Below are positions 1 through 5,157 of a stretch of 5,157 nt of DNA, in pieces. The translations under genes and the position numbers were made by a program. The stretch's first letter is position 1, and the number at the start of each line of letters is the position of its first letter. The notes under the pieces were generated by a model. That model did no database searches. It saw only the letters and a program-made list of their open reading frames with translations, and was not told where the DNA came from. Source of the stretch: Spirochaetota bacterium (GTDB taxonomy: Bacteria > Spirochaetota > UBA4802 > UBA5550); contig JAKJGD010000197.1 in NCBI GenBank assembly GCA_022704585.1, forward strand, positions 1 to 5,157, given 5' to 3'.

Positions 1-804
1 CCATACGAGACAATGGCATTGATGCTCAAGATCGAGGACGGGGGCCAGAGCCTTCTCATGAAGGGCGCCGAGGACCAGTGGCGGTTCATCGACCGGAAGC
101 ACTATGACACCAGGACGACCTATAACGAGAACTTCATCGCCTTCATCGATGCCCTGGTGCAGTATTTCAAGAACATGTATATACCCCTCCTGGACGGCAC
201 TACTGTCGTATTCAGGGATACCACGCGCCAGGAAATAGAGGGGGCCCTCTTCTCGTTTATGTACTTCCAGGGCCACCTGGGCGTGTTCAACAAGATCCTC
301 GACGAAATGCATTTTTTCAGAACAAAGAACCCGACCCTGGCGCTGACGAGGGATGAAGCGAAAAAGATGCTCAGGGGGCAAAGCGGGTCGCAGTCCGGCA
401 TCGAGAAGTTCATCCGCTCCATTGGCGACTGTTTTTTCCTGATCGCCCGGGAGCTGCAACGGGTCCTTGACCGTCACCGCCTCTGGTCGGCCGGGAGAAC
501 GGGCCTTCCGGCCGACGAACTGATTCGCGAGTCCCTGAAAGAGGGCGATATGCCCGGGACGGCAGAGAGGGGGAGGCCCCTGCCGTTCTACGACTGTGTT
601 GTCAAGGAGGTCGAGAACGGGACAGCGCTGACGCGCGAGCTTTCCGGTAAAAGACTGATAGAGGACTCCCTCCGCGACGGGATCTTTGTGCGCATGTGCG
701 CCTTCGCGTACCAGACGGCTTACGAATGCATGAGCGAGCGGCTTGCGCGGGAACTGGAAGAGCGCAATAAGCTGATGAAACTGATAGAAGAGACACCCGA
801 ATAA
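1..804 (+). CDS. Uncharacterised protein, C-terminal part (5' end outside window)
   Basis: The frame is open from base 1: four sense codons (Pro-Tyr-Glu-Thr) precede the first ATG at 13, and no Shine-Dalgarno sequence stands before that ATG. I therefore read this as the last 267 codons of a longer gene ending in TAA at 802-804. The protein looks soluble, with no clear membrane segment or signal. From ATG 13 it has an aromatic-rich stretch with FIAFIDALVQYF and FSFMYFQGHLGVFNKIL (about residues 42-95), a polar glycine/serine linker near 122-129, a helical stretch with CFFLIARELQRVLDRHRLW (about 139-158), and a charged C-terminal helix rich in Glu, Arg and Lys. I see no catalytic motif and cannot assign a family. 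The style recalls long spirochaete proteins of unknown function such as the DUF5312 group, but this is only an impression. The next + strand gene is 278 bp away beyond a repeat, so co-transcription is doubtful. Confidence 0.75.
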   Translation, partial: PYETMALMLKIEDGGQSLLMKGAEDQWRFIDRKHYDTRTTYNENFIAFIDALVQYFKNMYIPLLDGTTVVFRDTTRQEIEGALFSFMYFQGHLGVFNKILDEMHFFRTKNPTLALTRDEAKKMLRGQSGSQSGIEKFIRSIGDCFFLIARELQRVLDRHRLWSAGRTGLPADELIRESLKEGDMPGTAERGRPLPFYDCVVKEVENGTALTRELSGKRLIEDSLRDGIFVRMCAFAYQTAYECMSERLARELEERNKLMKLIEETPE

Positions 805-896
805 AATTCGCCCCGGCCGGAAAATTTCTTTCCATAACGGTTCCAGTCCCTGATTGTGTCTTTGGCCCTGTTCTCGCCTGATGTCTGGTTTCATAT

Positions 897-1057
897 GTCA
901 TTGCGAGGAGTCCCGATACAATCGGGACGACGACGCACCCTTTGACTCACTTCGACAGGCTCAGCGCAGGTCGCTCAGGGACCTGTCGGTTGCCGAGCGC
1001 TTGCACTGAGCGAAGTCGAAGTGCAGCCGAGGCGCGCTTCACTGGGCTCGCGATGAC
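897..1057. repeat. Nested palindromic intergenic element
   Basis: Three sets of inverted repeats are nested or adjacent. The outer arms GTCATTGCGAG (897-907) and CTCGCGATGAC (1047-1057) are complementary but for one G-T type mismatch. Inside lie CACTTCGACAGGCTCAG (948-964) and the imperfect complement CTGAGCGAAGTCGAAGTG (1006-1023). Two compact hairpins sit within: TCCCGAT-ACA-ATCGGGA (911-927, perfect) and CAGGTC/GACCTG (967-972 with 980-985, perfect). The pentamer CATAT occurs just outside both ends (892-896 and 1061-1065), perhaps a duplicated target, though five AT-rich bases are weak proof. Both the TCATTGCGAG and CTTCGACAGGCTCAG words resemble dispersed intergenic repeats that I recall from many environmental genomes. 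No transposase is encoded, so any movement would need help in trans. It fills most of the gap before the MATE gene. Confidence 0.7.
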
Positions 1058-1082
1058 TTGCATATAACATGAATGGGGGCTG

Positions 1083-2576
1083 ATGACTGAAAATTCCCGT
1101 ACTATCAGATTATGGAATATGAATCTTATAACATACATATATAACGGCATTGTGGGCCGTTTCAGGAACGAGGGCGGATATAGGGACATCCTGACCATCG
1201 CGGTGCCGCTTATTTTAACCACCGGCTCGTGGGCCATACAGAATTTCATAGACCGGATGTTCCTGAACTGGTATTCCACCGGGGCAATGGCCGCATCAAT
1301 GCCGGCCGGTATGCTGAACTTCACGCTGGTGAGCCTTTTCATGGGGACCGCGAGCTATGTCAGCACGTTCGTGGCCCAGTATTACGGCTCCGACCAGAAC
1401 AGGATGATCGGGCCGGTCCTCTGGCAGGGGCTGTATATATCGATCCTGTCCGGCGTTATAATCATGCTATTCATCCCGTTTTCGGACGCCATCTTCGGGC
1501 GGATCGGCCACGAGAAAGCCGTGCAGGAATACGAATCCGTCTATTTCGGCATACTATGCCTGGGCGCGATCCCCCTGGTCGCCTCGTCAGCCATGTCCGG
1601 ATTCTTTTCCGGAATCGGCAAGACATGGATCATCATGATCGCCAATTTTGCGGCAACTGCCGAGAACATCATCATGGACTACCTGCTGATATTCGGTAAT
1701 TTCGGATTCCCGCGGATGGGGATGAAAGGCGCTGCCGTCGCCACGGCGCTCTCCTCCTGCGTTTCGCTCGCCATATACGCCGCAGTCATATTCCGGCCGA
1801 ACTACAGCGCGACATTCGATACGCTGAAGGGATGGCGCTTCAACCCGGCGCTCTTCAAGCGGCTGTTGCGGTTCGGGCTTCCGAACGGCATCCAGTTCTT
1901 TCTCGACATGCTCAGCATAACGCTTTTCATCCTGATAATCGGCCGGCTCGGCACCGACAACCTGGCCGCAACCAACATGGCGTTCAACGTAAATACCATC
2001 GCCTTCATGCCCATGATCGGGCTTGGTATAACGGTCTCTGTCCTGGTGGGCCAGTACCTGGGAATGAACGATCCCGCCCGGGCGGAGTACAGCGTGTACT
2101 CCGGATTGCACCTGGCAATCGCGTACATGGGGGCCATCTCGCTGGTATATGTCCTGCTGCCCGAGGTATTTATTTCCCTCTATGCTGCAGGCGCGGACCC
2201 GGAGAGCTTCAGGAACACTGCGGAGCTCGTACGCATACTCTTGCGGTTCGTGGCCCTCTATTGCGTGTTCGACGCCATGAACATCATTTTTGCATCGGCG
2301 ATCAAGGGGGCAGGGGACACACGCTTTGTCATGCATGCGATTATTCTGCTTTCGGGGCTGGGGCTCGTCATTCCCTCGTGGCTGGTCCTGTTCGTCTTTG
2401 ATCTGGGATTATACGCTGGCTGGACCGTATTAACGGTCTATGTAATGCTATTGGGGACGGTGTTCATGGCGCGCTTCCTGGGAGGGAAATGGAAGCAGAT
2501 GCGGGTCATCGAGGAGTCGCCGGTCGCCCTCCCTCCGTCCATGCCCGGGGGGCATGCGGGCACAATAGAAGTCTGA
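1083..2576 (+). CDS. MATE family multidrug efflux transporter
   Basis: This is a complete 497-residue inner-membrane protein, slightly longer than the usual 450-480 residues of the family. About 12 hydrophobic segments can be drawn in two pseudo-symmetric halves of six: roughly 36-238 and 266-466, joined by a basic cytoplasmic loop (about 248-264). The halves repeat each other: FVAQYYGSDQ (96-105) matches LVGQYLGMND (321-330), and FFSGIGKTWIIM (174-185) matches ASAIKGAGDTRFVM (404-417). An acidic residue in the first half (Asp57, in FIDRMFL) is a candidate for the ion-coupling site. Family members export cationic drugs, dyes or metabolites in exchange for Na+ or H+; the substrate cannot be told from sequence. 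The 31-residue tail is proline/glycine rich. Start choice is open: ATG 1083 has only a GGGGG run 3 nt upstream, while the in-frame ATG at 1119 also lacks a good ribosome site. A weak -10-like TATAAC lies at 1063-1068. Confidence 0.93.
   Translation: MTENSRTIRLWNMNLITYIYNGIVGRFRNEGGYRDILTIAVPLILTTGSWAIQNFIDRMFLNWYSTGAMAASMPAGMLNFTLVSLFMGTASYVSTFVAQYYGSDQNRMIGPVLWQGLYISILSGVIIMLFIPFSDAIFGRIGHEKAVQEYESVYFGILCLGAIPLVASSAMSGFFSGIGKTWIIMIANFAATAENIIMDYLLIFGNFGFPRMGMKGAAVATALSSCVSLAIYAAVIFRPNYSATFDTLKGWRFNPALFKRLLRFGLPNGIQFFLDMLSITLFILIIGRLGTDNLAATNMAFNVNTIAFMPMIGLGITVSVLVGQYLGMNDPARAEYSVYSGLHLAIAYMGAISLVYVLLPEVFISLYAAGADPESFRNTAELVRILLRFVALYCVFDAMNIIFASAIKGAGDTRFVMHAIILLSGLGLVIPSWLVLFVFDLGLYAGWTVLTVYVMLLGTVFMARFLGGKWKQMRVIEESPVALPPSMPGGHAGTIEV
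2541..2555. repeat. Perfect 6-bp hairpin at the end of the MATE gene
   Basis: ATGCCC (2541-2546) and GGGCAT (2550-2555) are perfectly complementary around a GGG loop. The hairpin lies inside the last codons of the MATE gene, in the proline/glycine-rich tail. No T tract follows, so it is not an intrinsic terminator on its own; it could slow 3' decay of the mRNA or be a by-product of GC-rich coding. Confidence 0.35.
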
Positions 2577-2579
2577 CCT

Positions 2580-2612
2580 GCCGGTAAGGCGTCCGGCCTA
2601 TTCCTCTTTTTT
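2580..2612 (+). terminator. Possible weak terminator between convergent genes
   Basis: GCCGG (2580-2584) pairs with CCGGC (2593-2597), and a six-T run follows at 2607-2612 after a 9-nt gap. An alternative 4-bp stem AGGC/GCCT (2587-2590, 2596-2599) sits nearer to the T run. It begins 4 bp after the MATE stop codon, the expected place, but the stem is short and the T run overlaps the last codons of the opposite-strand gene, where it simply encodes lysine and glutamate. Confidence 0.3.
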
Positions 2613-2936
2613 AGCGTTTTCACCCGGGGCGGGGGTCCCGCTGCCGGTATCATCAGCCTTCGCGATCTCGGTTTCCTGATTCATGATTCGGCGTTTTTCC
2701 TCTTTTTCCACACGCCAGAGGTACATCCGCTCAGCCGTGCTGCCGGTCATTCGCTGGGCAAGCTCCTCGAGGATTTCGTTTACCTGGAGCAGCTTGAGAC
2801 GCGTATCGTCATCGAAAAACTGGATGTAATCGGTCTTCAACTCGAACACGAGCTGGCCGACCTGCATGATCTTGAACGACATTTCAGCAGACAGCTTCTG
2901 TTCCATCTTCTGCTTCTGTGATTGAAACAGTGGCAT
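2598..2936 (-). CDS. Small charged helical protein of unknown function
   Basis: This 112-residue protein has a convincing start: AGGAGG (complement of 2941-2946) lies 4 nt before the ATG at 2936. It has no signal peptide or membrane segment. Residues 5-35 form an amphipathic helix rich in Gln, Lys and Met, with a hydrophobic stretch FKIMQVGQLVFEL (21-33). Residues 37-62 carry DYIQFFDDDTRLKLL and NEILEELAQRM, and 68-92 continue with a strongly charged helix (RVEKEEKRRI). The last 20 residues are low-complexity and acidic/polar. The helical content suggests a coiled-coil or oligomerising cytoplasmic protein. I recognise no family or catalytic residue. It stands alone: convergent with the MATE gene, whose stop lies 21 bp away, and with about 730 bp of non-coding DNA upstream, so it is probably a single-gene transcript. 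Confidence 0.85.
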   Translation of the reverse strand: MPLFQSQKQKMEQKLSAEMSFKIMQVGQLVFELKTDYIQFFDDDTRLKLLQVNEILEELAQRMTGSTAERMYLWRVEKEEKRRIMNQETEIAKADDTGSGTPAPGENAKKEE

Positions 2937-2964
2937 GGGGCCTCCTCACCGCAAAAATCACCCA

Positions 2965-2993
2965 ATAGTGTATGGATCGGCCATTATCGTCAA
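2965..2993 (-). promoter_or_regulatory. Candidate sigma70-type promoter for the small - strand gene
   Basis: On the - strand, TTGACG (complement of 2988-2993, five of six matches to the -35 consensus) is followed after 17 nt by CACTAT (2965-2970). The overlapping TACACT (2967-2972, 15-nt spacing) is an alternative -10. Transcription would start near 2958, giving a leader of about 22 nt that contains the AGGAGG ribosome site. The -35 box is good and the -10 poor. Confidence 0.45.
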
Positions 2994-3139
2994 GGAATAA
3001 TTTTTAGCCATCCCGTATGGAGAATACAGTATGTGACTTTGATTTCGTGAGTCCGCGATGCCGCAGTCAAGTCAACATACGGTTCTTTCCCGGTTCCCGT
3101 GTGCCCGTATGCAAAACGTCCCGGCCAGGCTGTTGCGGT

Positions 3140-3178
3140 GTTAGTCAGCCGGCATCCAGTCGGGGTCAGAGTAATAAT
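3140..3178. repeat. Direct repeat, copy A (with two 5-bp extra blocks)
   Basis: GTTAG, then TCAGC, then CGGCATCCAGTCGGG (3150-3164), then GTCAG, then AGTAATAAT. Removing the two 5-bp blocks (3145-3149 and 3165-3169) leaves a near-identical match to copy B at 3258-3286, with two mismatches. The second extra block creates one of the three GTCAGAG words of this intergenic region. Confidence 0.55.
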
Positions 3179-3257
3179 CTGGCTTGTTATCAGTCTGTTT
3201 GCCGGACAAGAATCCTGGAGCCATACAGTATAGCCCGGGGCACACTGTGTGAAAGGA

Positions 3258-3286
3258 GTTAGCGGCATTCAGTCGGGAGTAATAGT
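3258..3286. repeat. Direct repeat, copy B
   Basis: GTTAG followed directly by CGGCATTCAGTCGGG (3263-3277) and AGTAATAGT. It is the shorter counterpart of copy A, beginning 118 bp after it. The match of 27 out of 29 bases after allowing the two gaps is unlikely by chance. Confidence 0.55.
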
Positions 3287-3380
3287 AGTTGGGAAACACA
3301 GGGACTTAATAAAAGTGAAATAGCAGAAAAATGATGTGCTGATATATTTTATTGTAAATGGATTATTATATTATCAGGAC

Positions 3381-3403
3381 CCGGGTGCTGCTGGATTACC
3401 CGG
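3381..3403. repeat. Inverted repeat CCGGGT/ACCCGG
   Basis: CCGGGT (3381-3386) and ACCCGG (3398-3403) form a perfect 6-bp stem with an 11-nt loop. It is a GC-rich patch inside otherwise AT-rich DNA and lies just before the last two GTCAGAG words. No T tract follows on either strand, so it is not an obvious terminator. Confidence 0.4.
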
Positions 3404-3617
3404 ATTGAAATACGGTGTCAGAGTAAATTACAGGGTCAGAGCAAGGGTGTTATTTTACAGAAAAGTTCTTTATGTTTAAATAAAAGATAAACATTGTTTA
3501 AAATATTGTTCAATTTAATAATTTTTGTGGCCGGTAGAATAAAATCACTTGCATTATTATTTATTCGTTTTAAGATACCTGCTGCAATTGATGCTGGGAA
3601 TACCAAATTTTTGAAAT

Positions 3618-3623
3618 TATAAT
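3618..3623 (+). promoter_or_regulatory. Candidate -10 box for the MEMO-AMMECR1 gene
   Basis: A perfect TATAAT at 3618-3623 would place the transcription start near 3630 and leave a leader of about 39 nt. The -35 position at 17-nt spacing reads TGGGAA (3595-3600), only three of six. A second reading uses TTGAAA (3611-3616) with TATTTT (3634-3639). In DNA this AT-rich such matches are expected by chance, so the exact box is uncertain. Confidence 0.35.
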
Positions 3624-3668
3624 ATCATATATTTATTTTTATATAGATTAAATAAAATAATAAATAAT

Positions 3669-5157
3669 ATGAAAAAGTTTTTAAATATTATAATATTAAT
3701 TTCAATAATAGTGTCCTGTAATGCCCTGGATTCCTCTGCAAAGATAAAAAAATCAGCCCTTTCCGGATCATGGTTTTCTTCAAATCCGAATGAGCTCATT
3801 TCGCAGATTGACACGTTCTTTGGAAAGAGTGATATTTATAAAGGTAAAAGCCCTCTCGTTCTCATACTTCCCCATGCAGGGTATGCGTATTCCGGGAAGA
3901 CGGCAGTTGATGGTTACCGATTCCTCGGTGCCCCGGGAAAGAGCACCTGTGAGGCGGATCTTGTACTTTTGATCGGGCCGTCCCATTATGCCGGGTTTCG
4001 AGGCTGCATGCTTCTGGATGTCGATTATATTGAGACACCGCTCGGGAAGGTGAAGATCAACAGGGAGGCCGTGGGCCGATTGTCCGGCGACAGGCTGTTC
4101 CGGAAGGACCCGGCGCCCTTCGAGCTTGAGCATTCTATCGAGATCCATCTTCCCTTTTTGCAGAGATTATTCCGCGAGAAGATGGCCGGAGACGTACAGG
4201 TGCTTCCCATTCTCGTCGGTGAAATAGACGATACCGAGGCCGTGCGGGCGGCAAGCGCCATAACCGCTGCGATCGCGGGAGCAAGGCCCCTCTTCATCAT
4301 AAGCTCGGACTTTACGCATTATGGAGAGGGTTTCCGGTACGAGCCGTTCAAGCATACCGATGCGCGGACGACCACAGCGGAATTGAAAAAGCTCGATACG
4401 GGCGCCATCGATCTCATACTGAAGAAGGACCTGGCTGGTTTTTCCGGCTACTGCGATAAAACCGGCATAACCATCTGCGGCAGGAACCCGATCAGGATGG
4501 CGCTCGCCCTGCCGGTTGAAGGGTTCGAGGCAAAGCTGGCGGGCTACGATACCTCCGGCGCAATGACCGGTGATTATTCCAGGTCGGTCAGCTACGCTGC
4601 CATCATGTTTTCCGGCAAGCTCAGGGGATCGCGTGCCCAAGCCGGAGATCAGGAAGAGCTTACACGGGAGGACCGGGCGTATCTTTTGCAAAAGGCGCGG
4701 GACAACATCTCCTCGTGGCTGGACAGGGGAAGGGGGATATCGATCGCCGCCGCCGATGCGCCGATAAACACGCAGGCCAGGCGAGGCGTGTTCGTGACAC
4801 TGAAGAAGAGCGGGTCCCTGCGCGGTTGTATCGGGTACGTGACCGGCTTGAAGCCCCTGGTACTTGGAGTCCTGGACAATTCGTACAATGCGGCGTTCAA
4901 GGACCCGCGGTTCGAACCTCTCACAGCAGCAGAGTTGAAGGAGATTGCCATTGAAATATCAGTCCTCACCGTACCTCAAGAGGTACGATCGGTGGATGAA
5001 ATACAGGTCGGCAGGGACGGTCTCATAGTGGAATGCGGGAGCACCCGCGGTCTGCTCCTTCCCCAGGTCGCGACCGAGCAGGGATGGGACCGGGATACGT
5101 TTTTGGACCAGACCTGCTACAAGGCAGGGCTCCGTCCCGGGGCCTGGAAGGACGCCG
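3669..5157 (+). CDS. Predicted lipoprotein, MEMO1-AMMECR1 fusion (AmmeMemoRadiSam proteins B and A), 3' end outside window
   Basis: The frame runs from ATG 3669 to the right edge with no stop: 496 residues seen. Residues 1-17 are a lipoprotein signal (two Lys, an Ile-rich core, lipobox IVSC with Cys17). The MEMO-like domain (about 28-316) resembles class III extradiol dioxygenases and keeps all expected metal-site residues: His69 in PHAGYAYSG, His106 in GPSHY, Asp214 and His217 in SSDFTHY, and Cys270 in CGRNPI, plus EHSIEIHLPFL (154-164). It ends with SVSYAAIMFSG. The AMMECR1-like domain (about 329 on) has the signature LRGCIG (384-389), FKDPRFEPLT (410-419), IEISVLT (428-434) and GLLLPQVATEQGWD (461-474); only a short C-terminal piece should be missing. 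Both domains belong to the AmmeMemoRadiSam system with a radical SAM partner (TIGR04335-04337, from memory), whose reaction is not established. No Shine-Dalgarno precedes the ATG; the AT-rich leader may suffice. The next in-frame ATG is codon 114, inside the domain, so 3669 is the best start. Confidence 0.93.
   Translation, partial: MKKFLNIIILISIIVSCNALDSSAKIKKSALSGSWFSSNPNELISQIDTFFGKSDIYKGKSPLVLILPHAGYAYSGKTAVDGYRFLGAPGKSTCEADLVLLIGPSHYAGFRGCMLLDVDYIETPLGKVKINREAVGRLSGDRLFRKDPAPFELEHSIEIHLPFLQRLFREKMAGDVQVLPILVGEIDDTEAVRAASAITAAIAGARPLFIISSDFTHYGEGFRYEPFKHTDARTTTAELKKLDTGAIDLILKKDLAGFSGYCDKTGITICGRNPIRMALALPVEGFEAKLAGYDTSGAMTGDYSRSVSYAAIMFSGKLRGSRAQAGDQEELTREDRAYLLQKARDNISSWLDRGRGISIAAADAPINTQARRGVFVTLKKSGSLRGCIGYVTGLKPLVLGVLDNSYNAAFKDPRFEPLTAAELKEIAIEISVLTVPQEVRSVDEIQVGRDGLIVECGSTRGLLLPQVATEQGWDRDTFLDQTCYKAGLRPGAWKDA

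Larger units (their letters stand above)
3001..3290. other. Non-coding stretch with degenerate repeats
   Basis: The open frames here on both strands (for example 3017-3262 + and 2990-3268 -) have the cysteine/arginine/serine-rich composition of chance translation and no ribosome sites, so I call no gene. The stretch holds several short repeats: CCCGTATG twice (3012-3019 and 3104-3111), with its complement CATACGG at 3076-3082 making an inverted pair with 3105-3111; the odd palindrome ATACAGTAT twice (3024-3032 and 3223-3231); and a duplicated block listed separately. It looks like decayed mobile or repeat DNA. Confidence 0.5.
3164..3441. repeat. Three scattered GTCAGAG words (REP-like)
   Basis: GGTCAGAGTAA (3164-3174), GTCAGAGTAA (3417-3426) and GGGTCAGAG (3433-3441) are all in the same orientation. 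The last two are 16 bp apart, the first about 250 bp away. The phrase GGGGTCAGAGTAA recalls the ends of repeats found beside REP-associated tyrosine transposases (IS200-like Y1 family); this is recall, not a search. No such transposase is present in the window. Confidence 0.45.
3291..3668. other. AT-rich intergenic island upstream of the MEMO-AMMECR1 gene
   Basis: Apart from the short GC patch at 3378-3404, this stretch is strikingly AT-rich against the GC-rich coding regions around it, and the bias continues into the first codons of the following gene. It contains ATTGTT twice (3493-3498 and 3505-3510, 12 bp apart) and many runs of A or T. No gene is visible; the - strand frame at 3617-3814 is antisense to the lipoprotein gene and looks like chance. 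It probably carries the promoter of the next gene and could bind nucleoid proteins. Confidence 0.6.

Noticed and set aside
805..832. Possible terminator after the first gene (AAATT ... AATTT around a GC-rich core, then TTTCTTT)
   Set aside because: The outer arms pair for only five A/T bases, the GC core does not make a good stem, and the T run is interrupted.
1587..2336. 249-codon open frame on the - strand
   Set aside because: Fully antisense to the MATE gene; its His/Arg/Glu/Pro-rich translation has no domain, and the + strand frame has clear membrane segments and family motifs. A GC-rich shadow.
3017..3262. 81-codon + strand frame, and the opposing frame at 2990-3268
   Set aside because: Translations are rich in Cys, Arg and Ser without hydrophobic pattern, no ribosome site precedes either, and internal repeats run through them.
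3140..3445. CRISPR-like array
   Set aside because: The repeated words are short, unevenly spaced (about 250 bp then 16 bp) and diverged, with no constant repeat/spacer length and no cas gene.
3493..3510. Two ATTGTT motifs 12 bp apart as an origin or integration-host-factor site
   Set aside because: Six-base AT-rich words are expected by chance in this AT-rich stretch; no DnaA boxes or replication gene nearby.
4167..4691. 174-codon open frame on the - strand
   Set aside because: Antisense to the MEMO domain, whose + strand frame carries the conserved metal-site motifs; no ribosome site or recognisable protein.
4909..4918. GGTTCGAACC resembling a tRNA T-loop
   Set aside because: It lies in frame in the AMMECR1 domain (encoding Arg-Phe-Glu-Pro of the conserved DPRFEPLT stretch), and no cloverleaf can be drawn around it.

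Overview
The window looks like a piece of a moderately GC-rich, Gram-negative, environmental bacterial chromosome. A lipoprotein-type signal on one gene and Shine-Dalgarno use on another fit that. The style of the two uncharacterised proteins and of the MATE transporter makes me lean towards a spirochaete or another deep anaerobic lineage, but no rRNA or other firm marker is present, so this is inference.

Layout: (1) positions 1-804, + strand, the 3' part of an uncharacterised gene whose frame is open to the left edge. (2) 805-1082, an intergenic gap almost filled by a nested palindromic element (897-1057) ending 25 bp before the next start codon. (3) 1083-2576, + strand, a complete MATE-family multidrug/Na+ or H+ antiporter. 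(4) 2598-2936, - strand, a small charged uncharacterised protein with a strong ribosome binding site, convergent with the MATE gene. (5) 2937-3668, about 730 bp with no credible gene. Its left half carries degenerate direct and inverted repeats, including three GTCAGAG words like those I associate with REP/RAYT-type elements; its right half is a strongly AT-rich island. (6) 3669 to the right edge, + strand, a large open frame with no stop in the window. It encodes a predicted lipoprotein with a complete MEMO1-like domain fused to a nearly complete AMMECR1-like domain, i.e. proteins B and A of the AmmeMemoRadiSam system in one chain.

The genes do not form one operon. The MATE gene and the small - strand gene converge, and the MEMO-AMMECR1 gene is separated from the rest by the long non-coding stretch. 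That fusion is the most interesting object here: the biochemical job of the MEMO/AMMECR1/radical-SAM set is poorly understood, and a copy that seems to be exported and lipid-anchored would restrict what it can act on. The radical SAM partner, if present, would lie beyond the right edge.
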